The notes under the pieces: model-generated
Databases searched by the model: none
Told to the model about the DNA's origin: nothing
What the model saw: only the letters and a program-made list of their open reading frames with translations
Shown here: positions 49,610 through 58,806 of the stretch, one piece after another
Position numbering within the stretch: the stretch's first letter is position 1
Layout of the letters: the number at the start of each line of letters is the position of its first letter
Source: Anderseniella sp. Alg231-50
GTDB taxonomy: Bacteria; Pseudomonadota; Alphaproteobacteria; Rhizobiales; Aestuariivirgaceae
Direction of reading: 5' to 3'
NCBI RefSeq assembly: GCF_900149695.1
Contig: NZ_LT703003.1
Location: 1,178,001 to 1,242,000 of the forward strand
DNA length: 64,000 nucleotides
Position numbers and translations under genes: made by a program

Positions 49610-50485
49610 TCATCTGGTTGGAACGGGCGTCTCGCCACGATAGTCATAGAACCCACGATTGGTTTTGCGGCCAAGCCATCCAGCCTCAACATATTTCACC
49701 AGTAACGGACAAGGCCGGTACTTGCTGTCGGCAAGTCCGTCGAACAACACCTGCATGATGGACAGGCAGGTATCAAGCCCGATAAAATCGGCCAGTTCCA
49801 GCGGTCCCATCGGGTGATTGGCGCCGAGTTTCATGGCCTTGTCGATGGCTTCCACCGATCCGACCCCTTCATATAGCGTGTAAACGGCTTCGTTGATCAT
49901 GGGCAGCAAGACCCGATTAACGATGAATGCCGGGAAATCCTCCGCAACAGCTACCGACTTGTCCATGGTGCCGACAAACTCGCGCACCTCCTGGAAAATT
50001 TCGTCGACCGTGGCAATGCCCCGAATAAGTTCTACCAGTTCCATCACCGGTACCGGGTTCATGAAGTGGATGCCCATGAACCGCTCCGGGCGGTCCGTTC
50101 CGGCAGCCAGCCGGGTGATGGAAATTGACGACGTGTTGGAGCCGATCATGGCTTCCGGTTTGAGATGTGGGCAAAGATCGTTGAAAATCTTGCGTTTTAC
50201 GTCTTCGTCTTCAACCGCTGATTCAATAACCAGATCAACATCACCAAACTGGTCGAAACTGCCATAGGGCGCGATCCGTTCAAGCGCCGACTTGCGGTCG
50301 GCTTCCGTTATTTTTTCCGATTTGACCTGGCGGGCCATGTTGCCGTTGATGGTTGCAAGGCCTTCTTCGATCTTGTCTGTCGAAACGTCGTACAAACCCA
50401 CATCATAGCCCGACAACGCGCAAACATGTGCGATGCCAGAGCCCATCTGGCCCGCACCGATAACCCCGATTTTTCTGATCGTCAT
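49610..50485 (-). CDS. 3-hydroxybutyryl-CoA dehydrogenase
   Basis: An NAD(P)-dependent dehydrogenase interconverting (S)-3-hydroxybutyryl-CoA and acetoacetyl-CoA. N-terminal Rossmann motif [17 protein letters not shown], catalytic region SNTSSISIT and [15 protein letters not shown], and the C-terminal domain ending [10 protein letters not shown]. The length of 291 aa equals Hbd/PaaH. With EtfAB just upstream on the same strand it fits fatty-acid or branched-chain acid oxidation; a terminator separates it from etfA, so it is probably transcribed from its own promoter. Confidence 0.92.
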   Translation of the reverse strand: MTIRKIGVIGAGQMGSGIAHVCALSGYDVGLYDVSTDKIEEGLATINGNMARQVKSEKITEADRKSALERIAPYGSFDQFGDVDLVIESAVEDEDVKRKIFNDLCPHLKPEAMIGSNTSSISITRLAAGTDRPERFMGIHFMNPVPVMELVELIRGIATVDEIFQEVREFVGTMDKSVAVAEDFPAFIVNRVLLPMINEAVYTLYEGVGSVEAIDKAMKLGANHPMGPLELADFIGLDTCLSIMQVLFDGLADSKYRPCPLLVKYVEAGWLGRKTNRGFYDYRGETPVPTR

Positions 50486-50574
50486 ATTTTTCTATGTCTC
50501 TTCATACCGCGAAGTTCGGGAGCCTATCGCGGGTGTTGCCGCGCGGCAAGAGAGTTTATCGCAGTGCAATATAA

Positions 50575-50604
50575 AACCCGCCTGACGTTTCCATCAGACG
50601 GGTT
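50575..50604 (-). terminator. Terminator after etfBA
   Basis: AACCCGCCTGA / TCAGACGGGTT form an 11-bp stem with one internal mismatch. On the minus strand the stem is followed by TTTTATATT, placing it about 150 nt downstream of etfA. A T-run also follows on the plus strand. Confidence 0.75.
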
Positions 50605-50650
50605 GAAGTGTGTTTTTTTGAGACTTTCCCGGCTCGGGTCTTACCCAATA

Positions 50651-50753
50651 GATCAGCATGGTTTTTGATTTGCTCAATCAAAAACCACAAAGCCGATCGT
50701 TTCCAAAGTGCTAGAGCAACTTTATGGGTTCAATTGAACCCATGTCGCTCTAG
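50651..50753 (+). repeat. Composite palindromic repeat, copy 5 (best preserved, modules 1 and 2)
   Basis: Module 1: GATCAGCATGGTTTTTGATT, a short loop, AATCAAAAACCA, ending at GATCG. Module 2: CTAGAGC, an inner perfect palindrome ATGGGTTCAATTGAACCCAT, and GCTCTAG. The final CTAG contains the TAG stop codon of etfA (50752-50750). Confidence 0.85.
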
Positions 50754-51691
50754 TAACCGGCTTTTGCCAATTCATCGTCGAAAGCCGGCACGGCTTCGAA
50801 CAGGTCCGCAACCAGGCCGTAATCAGCGACCTGGAAGATCGGTGCTTCTTCGTCCTTGTTGATCGCCACGATGACCTTGGAGTCCTTCATGCCTGCAAGG
50901 TGCTGAATGGCGCCGGAGATACCGACGGCAATGTACAGGTCCGGCGCAACCACCTTGCCGGTCTGGCCAACCTGGTAGTCGTTCGGCACATAGCCGGCGT
51001 CGACCGCGGCGCGTGACGCACCAACGGCGGCATTGAGCTTGTCGGCGACTTTTTCCAGCATGGCAAAGTTTTCACCGTTCTGCATGCCGCGCCCGCCGGA
51101 CACGATGATGCCGGCAGAGGTCAGTTCCGGCCGGTCCGACTTGGACAGGTTTTCACTGACGTAGGATGTAAGACCCGGATCTGCAGGTGCATCGATCTTT
51201 TCGATTGCCGCGGAACCACCGGTGCCGGCGGAGTCAAATGAGGCTGTCAGGACCGTAACGATCTTCTTGGCACCTGTTGCCTGCACGGTCTGCACGGCGT
51301 TGCCGGCATAGATCGGACGTTCGAACGTATCGGCGCTTTTCACCGCAATGATGCCGGAAACCTGCATTTCGTCGAGCAGGGCTGCAACGCGCGGGGAAAC
51401 GTTTTTGCCGCTGGTTGTTGCCGGTGCGACCATGGCATCGTGACTTGCCATCAGGCCGACGATGAGCGCCGCCATTGGTTCAGCCAGTGGCCGTTCAAAC
51501 ATTGCGTCATCGCAATGCAGAACTTTGGCCACGCCGGCAAGTGCTGCGGCTTCCTTGGCGGCACCGTCAGCATTGTGTCCCGCCACCAGCACATTGATAT
51601 CACCGCCCATCTGGGTGGCGGCGGTCAGTGCCTTGTGGGTTGCGTCCTTGAGACCGGCATTGTCGTGCTCGGCTATGAGGAGAATGGCCAT
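50750..51691 (-). CDS. etfA: Electron transfer flavoprotein alpha subunit
   Basis: EtfA binds FAD and carries electrons from acyl-CoA and N-methylglycine dehydrogenases to ETF-ubiquinone oxidoreductase. The C-terminal FAD domain has [45 protein letters not shown] and [15 protein letters not shown]. The length of 313 aa is normal. It starts 2 nt after etfB. In this genome a likely electron donor is the dimethylglycine dehydrogenase-like protein at 15.8 kb (inference). Confidence 0.95.
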   Translation of the reverse strand: MAILLIAEHDNAGLKDATHKALTAATQMGGDINVLVAGHNADGAAKEAAALAGVAKVLHCDDAMFERPLAEPMAALIVGLMASHDAMVAPATTSGKNVSPRVAALLDEMQVSGIIAVKSADTFERPIYAGNAVQTVQATGAKKIVTVLTASFDSAGTGGSAAIEKIDAPADPGLTSYVSENLSKSDRPELTSAGIIVSGGRGMQNGENFAMLEKVADKLNAAVGASRAAVDAGYVPNDYQVGQTGKVVAPDLYIAVGISGAIQHLAGMKDSKVIVAINKDEEAPIFQVADYGLVADLFEAVPAFDDELAKAGY

Positions 51692-51693
51692 GA

Positions 51694-52443
51694 TCAGATT
51701 ACTCCTGCTTCGTTCTTCAGCTTGTCAACAAGCTCGGCAACCGATGCCACTTTCTTGCCGCCCTGGCGTGCCGGTGGTTCAACGGTCGTTACAACATTCA
51801 GTTTCGGTGCGAGATCAACACCCATGTCAGCGGCGACCTTTTCATCAAGCGGCTTTTTCTTGGCCTTCATGATGTTCGGCAGCGACGCGTAACGCGGCTG
51901 GTTGAGACGCAGGTCAGTGGTGACGATCATCGGCATCTTGACCTTGATGGTCTGCAGGCCACCGTCGATTTCGCGGGTAATGTCGGCACTGTCGCCGTTC
52001 AGTTCGATCTTGGAGGCGAACGTGGCCTGCGACCAGCCCATCAGAGCGGACAGCATCTGGCCGGTCTGGTTGCAGTCGTCGTCAATGGCCTGTTTGCCGA
52101 GGATGACCAGGTCGGGCTTTTCCTCTTCGATGACGGCCTTGAGCAATTTGGCGACACCGAGCGGTTCAACATACTCGTCATGCTTGATCAGGATGCCGCG
52201 GTCAGCGCCCATTGCAAGTGCGGTGCGGATGGTTTCCTGGGCCTGCTGGGGGCCGACCGAGACCGCAATAACCTCTGTTGCAGTACCGGCTTCCCTGAGG
52301 CGAAGGGCTTCTTCCACGGCGATTTCGTCGAAGGGGTTCATCGACATTTTGACATTGGCCAGTTCGACACCCGAACCATCGGCCTTGACGCGGATCTTGA
52401 CATTATAGTCAACCACCCGCTTGACAGCGACCAGTACTTTCAT
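51694..52443 (-). CDS. etfB: Electron transfer flavoprotein beta subunit
   Basis: EtfB binds AMP and forms the heterodimer with Etf[20 protein letters not shown] at the start, [15 protein letters not shown]-like [18 protein letters not shown], and the [18 protein letters not shown] signature are present; the 249-residue length is usual. ATG 52443 begins the canonical N-terminus. The 207-nt upstream gap to the rhomboid gene carries a TTGACG-N16-AATAGG promoter-like pair on this strand. Confidence 0.95.
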   Translation of the reverse strand: MKVLVAVKRVVDYNVKIRVKADGSGVELANVKMSMNPFDEIAVEEALRLREAGTATEVIAVSVGPQQAQETIRTALAMGADRGILIKHDEYVEPLGVAKLLKAVIEEEKPDLVILGKQAIDDDCNQTGQMLSALMGWSQATFASKIELNGDSADITREIDGGLQTIKVKMPMIVTTDLRLNQPRYASLPNIMKAKKKPLDEKVAADMGVDLAPKLNVVTTVEPPARQGGKKVASVAELVDKLKNEAGVI

Positions 52444-52650
52444 CTGAGGCAATCTCTTTCATTAATGGTGACAGCCGCCCAATTGGGTAGCGCCCGTGAA
52501 TTCAGCCGCCACAAGCAAAAATGTGCGAGGCGTGGACGGGACCCTATTGGCGAGTTATCGGGTCCGTCAATGCGATATTCGTCAATTTGGGGTCAATTGC
52601 GACGTCTGGTCACAATTTTTCGGCATAATTGGCATGACAGCGCCTGACGG

Positions 52651-53340
52651 TCACGCTGCCCGTGCGCCCAGGGTGCTCCTGAACAGGGCGGTTATCAGGA
52701 ATCCGGTTGCAAACCCGCCTATATGCGCCCACCAGGCCACGATTACCTCGCCCTTGGACTCGTCCAGGTAAAGCGACAGGAACTGAAAGCCGATCCAGGC
52801 TGCCAGCGCCCAGCCGGCGGATATGCGCAGCGGGATTTTCATGAACAGCAGCACCCACACGCGCGCCTTTGGAAACAGTACCAGATAGGCTCCCAAAATC
52901 CCCGAAACGGCACCCGACGCGCCGACCAGCGGTGCGGCCGAATCAGGATTGGCGATCACATGGGCCGACGCGGCAACGATGCCGCACACGAAGTACAGCA
53001 CCAGAAATCCGAAATGGCCGAATGCATCTTCAACATTGTCGGCAAATACCCACAGGAACGCCATGTTGGCCAGAAGGTGCATCCAGCCGCCATGAATGAA
53101 CGTGTAGGTGATCAGCGTCAGCGGTTCGGGAATATTGGCCAGCGACATTTCGCTGAATGACAGATCGCCGATTTCGCCGGGCACCAGGCCAAGTGATGTT
53201 GCAAAGGCAAGCTGGCTCATGCCGAGATTGCCGTACTGCATCATCAGAAAGACGCCTACATTGGCCAGGATCAGCGCGCCGGTTACAAACTGGAAGCGTA
53301 TGATCGTCAGAGGCGTATTGTCGTGCAGTGGCAGAAACAT
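52651..53340 (-). CDS. Rhomboid family intramembrane serine protease
   Basis: A six-helix membrane protease. The catalytic Ser is in GASGAVSGILGAY and the His in WWAHIGGFATG; HGGWMHLLANMAFLWVF is the conserved HxxxHxxxN region. The 229-residue length and lack of an N-terminal cytoplasmic domain fit the short bacterial form. Substrate unknown. It starts 14 nt after the cobalamin adenosyltransferase gene, so the two are one operon. ATG 53340 is preferred over 53382, which overlaps that gene. Confidence 0.9.
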   Translation of the reverse strand: MFLPLHDNTPLTIIRFQFVTGALILANVGVFLMMQYGNLGMSQLAFATSLGLVPGEIGDLSFSEMSLANIPEPLTLITYTFIHGGWMHLLANMAFLWVFADNVEDAFGHFGFLVLYFVCGIVAASAHVIANPDSAAPLVGASGAVSGILGAYLVLFPKARVWVLLFMKIPLRISAGWALAAWIGFQFLSLYLDESKGEVIVAWWAHIGGFATGFLITALFRSTLGARAA

Positions 53341-53354
53341 GTGGTTGGTTCCGG

Positions 53355-53942
53355 TTAGTCTTGCGTTGCTCCGGGTTGCCACAACACATCGCCATTATGA
53401 CGGGCATTGACCCAGCGGCTGGCCACGAACATGAAATCAGACAGCCTGTTGAGATAGGTAGAAGCTTCCAGCGATACCTGCTCTCCGGGAATGGAGGCAA
53501 GTTCGACAATATGGCGTTCAGCGCGGCGGCACACGGTTCGGGCCTGATGCAGGTAGGCTGCCGCCGGGTGACCGCCGGGCAGGACGAATGACCGCAATGG
53601 CTCCAGCTTGTCGTTCAGCTGGTCAATTTCGGCTTCCAGGCGATCGACCTGGGTCTGCTTGATACGCAACGGTTCCCAGGCGAGTTCCTCGCCGTTATCC
53701 GGTGTGCACAGATCGGCCCCGAGGTCGAACATGTCATTCTGGATGCGTGCCAGCATGACATCAAGTTCGCTCATCTCGTCGCCGGCAGTGTGCAGCCGCA
53801 CGACGCCGAGCACAGAGTTGGCCTCATCTACCGTGCCGTAACTGGCGATCCGGGCGTGGAACTTGGGCAGCCGCTGGCCGGTGGACAGCCCCGTGGTCCC
53901 GTCGTCCCCGGTCTTGGTATAAATCTTGTTCAGAACCACCAT
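53355..53942 (-). CDS. Cob(I)alamin adenosyltransferase, PduO type
   Basis: The enzyme transfers adenosyl from ATP to cob(I)alamin to form adenosylcobalamin. KIYTKTGDDGTTGL is the ATP-binding start, ASYGTVDEANS and RTVCRRAERHIV are conserved, and LNRLSDFMFVASRW is the C-terminal signature. At 195 residues it is a normal PduO/MMAB length. Its product is the cofactor of the NrdJ encoded at 33-35 kb. Confidence 0.93.
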   Translation of the reverse strand: MVVLNKIYTKTGDDGTTGLSTGQRLPKFHARIASYGTVDEANSVLGVVRLHTAGDEMSELDVMLARIQNDMFDLGADLCTPDNGEELAWEPLRIKQTQVDRLEAEIDQLNDKLEPLRSFVLPGGHPAAAYLHQARTVCRRAERHIVELASIPGEQVSLEASTYLNRLSDFMFVASRWVNARHNGDVLWQPGATQD

Positions 53943-54010
53943 GATGCCAGCATCCTGCCTGTCGGATTGTCGTTGTGCAGTTTGGCCGGACTGTACGCAT
54001 CTGGATCAGG

Positions 54011-56542
54011 TCAGTCTACCCGCAGAACACGGGCCGGATTGGCACGCAATGCCGACCAGGTCGTGATCAGTCCCGCAGCTACCGTGACAACCAGTGCCAC
54101 CAGAGCAGTTGCAATGGCAATCAGGCCGGAAAATTGCCATTCAAGGCCCAGTATCTGGGTGATAACCGCCCAGGCGCTCAGGCCGCCCGCGATAATGGCG
54201 AAACCCGCTGTTGCCAGGCCGAGCAGCGCATATTCGATGACCAGCGCCCGCAACAATTGCGAGCGGGTGGCGCCGTAGGTCTTCAGCACAACCGCGTCAT
54301 AGATGCGGCCGGACAGGCCGGTTGCCAGTGCGCCGCCGAGGACCAGAATGCCGGCCAGCACGGTAACGGCATTGGCGCCACGGATTGCGGTGATGAGCTT
54401 GCCCATGAGCGAGTTTATCGCATCCAGCGCGTCACGAACCCGGATCGACGTGATGGTCGGGTAGGGCCTGGAAACCGCATTGAGGATATCCAGTTCACGT
54501 GCTGGATCTGCCTGTGCCGTCACCACAAACATGTGCGGCGCGCCTGCGAAGGTATTTGGCGAAAACATCATGACGAAGTTGATCTGGAGGGAGCGCCAGT
54601 CAACGGCACGGAAATTTGCCACTTCCGCTGTGATTTCCCGGCCCAGCACGTTGACGCTGACGGTGTCACCGATTTCGAGCCCGACACCCTCTGCGATGTC
54701 GGCGGAAAATGACACCAGCGGTTTGCCTGAATAATCCGCCGGCCACCATTCGCCTTCGGTCAATTGGCCGCCTTCGGGTGCTGTGGCCGAATAGGTGATG
54801 CCGCGATCACCGCGCAAGGCCCAGGCCGCATCAGCGCTGACCTTGACTTCACCGGCCGGCACGCCGTTCACCTTGACGATGCGGCCGCGCAGCATGGGAG
54901 CCCGGCTGACTGTTGAAGCGCCTGACTGTACCAGCGTCTTGCCGAATTGGTCGGCTTCGCTGGAATGGACATCCAGGAAGAAGAAACTGGGGGCCCGATC
55001 AGGCAGGTTGTCCCGCAGCTCCTTGGAAATATTGCTGTCGACGAGCGCCAGGCTGACAAACAGGGTCAGGCCCAGGCCAAGTGACAGCACGACGGACGGC
55101 GTCGGGGTGCCGGGCCGGTGCAGGTTTGCTATGGCGAGGCGCATCACTGCTGATCTGGCGCGCGTGGTGCGCGCTGCAATCCACATCATCAATCGTGCCA
55201 TGCCGGTCAAAATGGCGAAGCTGGCGACGATGCCGGCAGCATAGCCATAGGTGACGCGTGGATCCGGGAAAGCCGTGAGTGTGAGGATGAAGATGCACAC
55301 AAGCGCGGTGGCAATAACCAGCCATGACGCAGGTCCTGGCCAGGCGATCCTGCTGGTCAGCATGTCGCGGAACAGGGCGCTGGGCGGGATGCGCCCGGCG
55401 CGCGCCAGCGGCCATACCGCGAATGCGATCACGATCAGATAACCGAACAAGGCTGCGCGCATGACCGGCCAGAACTCGATGCCGACTGATACCGGGATCG
55501 GCAGCAGGCCCGACAGCAATGCCGCTGCCAGCGGTGGCGTGGCGAGACCGGCCAGCACGCCGATGATGATCCCGCCGGTGGCGACGATGAGCACCTCCAT
55601 GAAATAGGTCCAGAACACCAGACGCGCAGATGCGCCAAGGCATTTCAGTGTTGCAATGTTTTTGGTGCGCCGTTCCAGAAACGCCTTGACCGCATTTGCC
55701 ACGCCGACACCGCCGACAATAAGCGATGTCAGGCCGACAAGAGACAGGAAGAAGGTGAGCCGGTCTATGAAACGGCGTACGCCGGGTGCCGCGTTCTCGC
55801 GGGAACGCACTTTCCATCCCTGGTCCTGCAGAAGGGGACCTGCCTGGTCGACAAGCTGTTTCACCATGGTATCGTTTGCCGGTTGCGGCAGCGCCACCCG
55901 GTAGCGCCAGTTGATCAGGCTGCCGGGGCGCGAGAGGCCTGTCGGGGCCAGGGCGTCGGTTGAGATCATCAGGCGCGGGCCAAGCACGAACCCGTCTGAT
56001 ATGCGGTCCGGTTCGCGGACGATGGCCGCGTTGATCACCAGATCCGACGTGCCCACCCGCACAATGTCGCCAACCTTCACATCGAGACGCGCAAGCAGGG
56101 CTGTTTCGACCACGGTGCCGGCCCGGCCCGACGCATCGCGCTGCAAGGCATCGCTGAGCGGCATTTCCGGTTTGAGCTGCAACTTGCCGTAAAGCGGGTA
56201 GGCGCCGTCCACCACCTTGACCTCGACGAGGGCGGATGACTGGTCGGGAACAGCCGCCATGGCACGCAGCGTGGCCACCTTGCTGACCCGTCCGGCGGCA
56301 GCGATAAAACTGCGCTGGTCGCTGCTTGGAGTGTCGTAAAGCGTGGAAAATTCTATGTCTCCGCCCATCAGGGAGCGGCCTTCATCGGCAATGCCGGTGT
56401 TGAGCGCCGACGACAGCGCGCCAACCACGGCAATGGCGCTGACGCCAAGGATCAGGCAGGCCAGGAATATCCGGAACCCCTGAAGGCCGGACCGCAGTTC
56501 ACGCAAAGCGAGGCGCAGCGCCGTTGACAGAATATGCATCAT
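54011..56542 (-). CDS. ABC transporter permease, YbbP type (FtsX/MacB fold)
   Basis: A large permease with FtsX-type domains. The 843-residue protein has an N-terminal helix (LACLILGVSAIAVVGAL), a periplasmic domain, then paired blocks of three or four helices (around residues 240-470 and 690-840) with FLERRTKNIATLKCLGASARLV and VLKTYGATRSQLLRALVIEY coupling motifs. The order ybbP-ybbA with divergent tesA equals the E. coli locus. Substrate unknown; lipid or lipoprotein handling is suggested for the family. The start overlaps the ybbA stop (ATGA). Confidence 0.9.
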   Translation of the reverse strand: MMHILSTALRLALRELRSGLQGFRIFLACLILGVSAIAVVGALSSALNTGIADEGRSLMGGDIEFSTLYDTPSSDQRSFIAAAGRVSKVATLRAMAAVPDQSSALVEVKVVDGAYPLYGKLQLKPEMPLSDALQRDASGRAGTVVETALLARLDVKVGDIVRVGTSDLVINAAIVREPDRISDGFVLGPRLMISTDALAPTGLSRPGSLINWRYRVALPQPANDTMVKQLVDQAGPLLQDQGWKVRSRENAAPGVRRFIDRLTFFLSLVGLTSLIVGGVGVANAVKAFLERRTKNIATLKCLGASARLVFWTYFMEVLIVATGGIIIGVLAGLATPPLAAALLSGLLPIPVSVGIEFWPVMRAALFGYLIVIAFAVWPLARAGRIPPSALFRDMLTSRIAWPGPASWLVIATALVCIFILTLTAFPDPRVTYGYAAGIVASFAILTGMARLMMWIAARTTRARSAVMRLAIANLHRPGTPTPSVVLSLGLGLTLFVSLALVDSNISKELRDNLPDRAPSFFFLDVHSSEADQFGKTLVQSGASTVSRAPMLRGRIVKVNGVPAGEVKVSADAAWALRGDRGITYSATAPEGGQLTEGEWWPADYSGKPLVSFSADIAEGVGLEIGDTVSVNVLGREITAEVANFRAVDWRSLQINFVMMFSPNTFAGAPHMFVVTAQADPARELDILNAVSRPYPTITSIRVRDALDAINSLMGKLITAIRGANAVTVLAGILVLGGALATGLSGRIYDAVVLKTYGATRSQLLRALVIEYALLGLATAGFAIIAGGLSAWAVITQILGLEWQFSGLIAIATALVALVVTVAAGLITTWSALRANPARVLRVD

Positions 56543-57276
56543 GACCGCGTAGCGCTGTCTGAGTGGATCAGGCCATCCCTGATTTCGATGGTCCTTGAAC
56601 ATCGTGCCGCCAGGTTGGGATCATGGGTTACCAGCACCAGTGTGGTTTCACCGGTTGCCTGCAGATCGAACAACAGGTCCATGATGGTATGGCCGGTTTC
56701 CTGATCAAGGTTGCCGGTGGGTTCGTCTGCCAGGATAATGTTGGCTCCGGCTGCCAGGGCGCGGGCTATCGCCACGCGCTGCTGCTCACCGCCAGACAAC
56801 TGGCCGGGATAGTGATCCAGGCGATGATCGAGGCCGACGCGCTTGAGTTGCCGGCGGGCCATATCGAAGGCATCGCCGGTGCCGCGCAGTTCCAGCGGCA
56901 CAGCAACGTTTTCCAGCGCGGTCATGGCGGGGATCAGGTGGAACGACTGGAACACGATACCGATATTGTCACGGCGAAACACCGCCAACTGGTCCTCATT
57001 GAGCCCGTTCAGGGTCTGTGATGCCACCTGCACGGTACCACCGGTCGCCGCCTCGAGACCTGCAATCACCATGAGAAGCGTGGTTTTGCCTGAACCTGAC
57101 GGGCCGATAATGGAAACAGCCTCACCGTCTGCGATGGCGACATCGATACCCTTTAGGATTTCGACGGGTCCAGCCCGTGACGAAAGCGTGACCTTCACGG
57201 CGTCAAGGCGCACGGCACCACCTTTGTCGGCAAGTCCTGAAATGCCAGGTTCGGTTTTGTCTACACGAGCGTCCAT
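56539..57276 (-). CDS. ABC transporter ATP-binding protein, YbbA/LolD type
   Basis: ATPase partner of the permease downstream. Walker [12 protein letters not shown], signature [15 protein letters not shown], Walker [13 protein letters not shown] and the H-loop [12 protein letters not shown] are all present; 245 residues. The start overlaps nothing upstream; the 220-nt gap to tesA holds a composite palindromic repeat that takes up most of the divergent promoter region. Confidence 0.93.
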   Translation of the reverse strand: MDARVDKTEPGISGLADKGGAVRLDAVKVTLSSRAGPVEILKGIDVAIADGEAVSIIGPSGSGKTTLLMVIAGLEAATGGTVQVASQTLNGLNEDQLAVFRRDNIGIVFQSFHLIPAMTALENVAVPLELRGTGDAFDMARRQLKRVGLDHRLDHYPGQLSGGEQQRVAIARALAAGANIILADEPTGNLDQETGHTIMDLLFDLQATGETTLVLVTHDPNLAARCSRTIEIRDGLIHSDSATRS

Positions 57277-57339
57277 GAGCTTCCTAACGTTTGTGTGTCC
57301 GGTTCAGACCACGTCTTGTTGCAGGTAGGTTTCGTTTCC

Positions 57340-57454
57340 GAAGCGGGATGAGCAAAAGTGCGCGCGGTTTTGCGCCCGCATCCCGCTTCAGATTATTGTC
57401 GTCGATCAGGCTTATGACTTTTTGATTGAAATAATCAAAAGTCATCCTGATCTA
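57340..57454. repeat. Composite palindromic repeat, copy 6 (hairpin module plus module 1)
   Basis: First hairpin: GAAGCGGGATG (57340-57350) and CATCCCGCTTC (57379-57389), with inner arms GCAAAA/TTTTGC. Second hairpin at 57404-57454: GATCAGG, ATGACTTTTTGATT, then AATCAAAAGTCAT and GATC. The combination resembles intergenic palindromes known from many Rhizobiales. It lies in the divergent ybbA/tesA promoter gap. Confidence 0.8.
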
Positions 57455-57496
57455 TGTGTGTACCAGACGTAATCATGCAAGGGATTCCGACGCATC

Positions 57497-58141
57497 ATGC
57501 AATCACATTCTCGACGGCAGGCCGTAAAACTGCTGGCGGCAGCCTCCCTGATACCGCTGGTCACGCCTGCAATGGCGGAGCAGACCTTCTCTATCGTTGC
57601 CCTGGGCGACAGCCTGACCGCCGGGTATGGCCTGCCGCCGGAAGATGCGTTTACCACGCGCCTGGAACAGCGCCTGAAGGCAAACGGGCTGAATGTCGAG
57701 GTTGTCAATGCTGGTGTGTCAGGAGACACAAGCAAGGGCGGGCTGGCGCGCATTGACTGGTCGGTGCCGGATGGTTCCGGCCTGGTGATTGTCGAACTGG
57801 GCGCAAATGATGCGCTGCGCGGCATCTCGCCGGCAGAAACCGCCAAAAACCTGGATGCGATTATCGCCCGTCTCAAGCAGCGTGGCATCGGTGTGCTGCT
57901 GACCGGCATGCTGGCGCCGCCGAACATGGGCAAGGATTACGAGGCTGCGTTTAACGCGATTTACCCGAAACTGGCAGAAAAGCACGGTGTGGAGCTGTAT
58001 CCGTTTTTTCTGGATGGGGTCGTGGCGGACCCGAAACTCAACCAGGCAGACGGTATTCATCCCAATGCGGCCGGTACTACCGTGATTGTCGAGCGATTGT
58101 CTCCAACTGTCGACAAGCTGGTACGCTTGCTGGCATCGTGA
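57497..58141 (+). CDS. Arylesterase / thioesterase I (TesA-like SGNH hydrolase)
   Basis: A secreted SGNH hydrolase. Cleavable signal (LLAAASLIPLVTPAMA), block I GDSLTAGYGLP with the Ser nucleophile, block III GANDALRG, and block V DGIHPNAAG with Asp and His. At 214 residues it equals TesA. SRRQAVKLL near the start resembles a twin-arginine motif, but the context fits a Sec signal as well. Divergence from ybbA is as in E. coli. Confidence 0.92.
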   Translation: MQSHSRRQAVKLLAAASLIPLVTPAMAEQTFSIVALGDSLTAGYGLPPEDAFTTRLEQRLKANGLNVEVVNAGVSGDTSKGGLARIDWSVPDGSGLVIVELGANDALRGISPAETAKNLDAIIARLKQRGIGVLLTGMLAPPNMGKDYEAAFNAIYPKLAEKHGVELYPFFLDGVVADPKLNQADGIHPNAAGTTVIVERLSPTVDKLVRLLAS

Positions 58142-58217
58142 CTTGAGATTGTCATGTGGGGAGGTTTAGCCTTGGGATGCGTACACTGATTCGGCGATAG
58201 CACAGGAGGGACTTACC

Positions 58218-58796
58218 ATGCCTCGACTGTTCACTGGCGTAGAACTACCACCAGATGTGGGCCAGGACCTGGCAATCATGAAAGGCGGCATTGAAGGTGC
58301 GCGCTGGATTGATCCGGACAACTACCATCTCACCTTGCGGTTTATTGGGGATATTCCCGACCGGGCGGCTGATGAACTGACGGGCGAACTGCAACGGGTC
58401 GTTGCCATGCCTGCATTCAATATCGGGCTTGCCGGCATGGGGGTATTTGGAACCAAAAAGCCCCATTCCCTCTATGTGAAAGTCGAGGAAAGCCCGGATC
58501 TCAGGCGTCTGCAGGCAATACATGAGCGTGTGTGTCAGTCACTGGGCATGCCGCCGGAGCAGCGCAAATTCACCCCGCACGTGACAATTGCCCGCCTGCG
58601 CGGAGCCATACCGCGCCAGGTGCAGGCTTATGTCGGAGCGCATAACCTGTATCGTTCGCGGATTTTCGATGTCAGCCAGTTCGTGCTGTTTTCAGCCCGT
58701 TCATCGCGCGGCGGCGGGCCCTACGGGCGGGAAGAGGTTTATCCTCTCGAGCAACATGGGTTCGGTGGAACCCATAAAGTTGCTCGAACACTTTAG
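58218..58796 (+). CDS. thpR: RNA 2',3'-cyclic phosphodiesterase (2H family), tail derived from a repeat
   Basis: The enzyme opens 2',3'-cyclic phosphates. Two HxTx motifs of the 2H fold are present: YHLTLRFIGD (about 35-44) and HVTIARLRG (about 122-130). AGGAGGG lies upstream of ATG 58218. The last 16 residues ([16 protein letters not shown]) are encoded by a palindromic repeat, so the native end was probably near YGREEVYP. The stop overlaps that of the convergent phosphatase gene by 4 nt. Confidence 0.88.
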   Translation: MPRLFTGVELPPDVGQDLAIMKGGIEGARWIDPDNYHLTLRFIGDIPDRAADELTGELQRVVAMPAFNIGLAGMGVFGTKKPHSLYVKVEESPDLRRLQAIHERVCQSLGMPPEQRKFTPHVTIARLRGAIPRQVQAYVGAHNLYRSRIFDVSQFVLFSARSSRGGGPYGREEVYPLEQHGFGGTHKVARTL

Positions 58797-58806
58797 GAAC
58801 CTGATC
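58747..58806 (-). repeat. Composite palindromic repeat, copy 7 (module 2, reverse orientation)
   Basis: On the minus strand it reads GATCAGGTTCCTAAAGTGTTCGAGCAAC and has the core TGGGTTCCACCGAACCCA, aligning with 50693-50750. It covers the last codons of thpR and the stop codons of both convergent genes. Confidence 0.75.

Noticed and set aside
57404-57454. FNR/FixK boxes (TTGAT-N4-ATCAA) in the ybbA-tesA gap and at 50651
   Set aside because: TTTGATT...AATCAAA occurs only inside module 1 of the repeat and with the wrong spacer length, so it is not a regulator site.
39462-58806. CRISPR array
   Set aside because: The repeats are separated by kilobases with genes between them and have no regular spacers.
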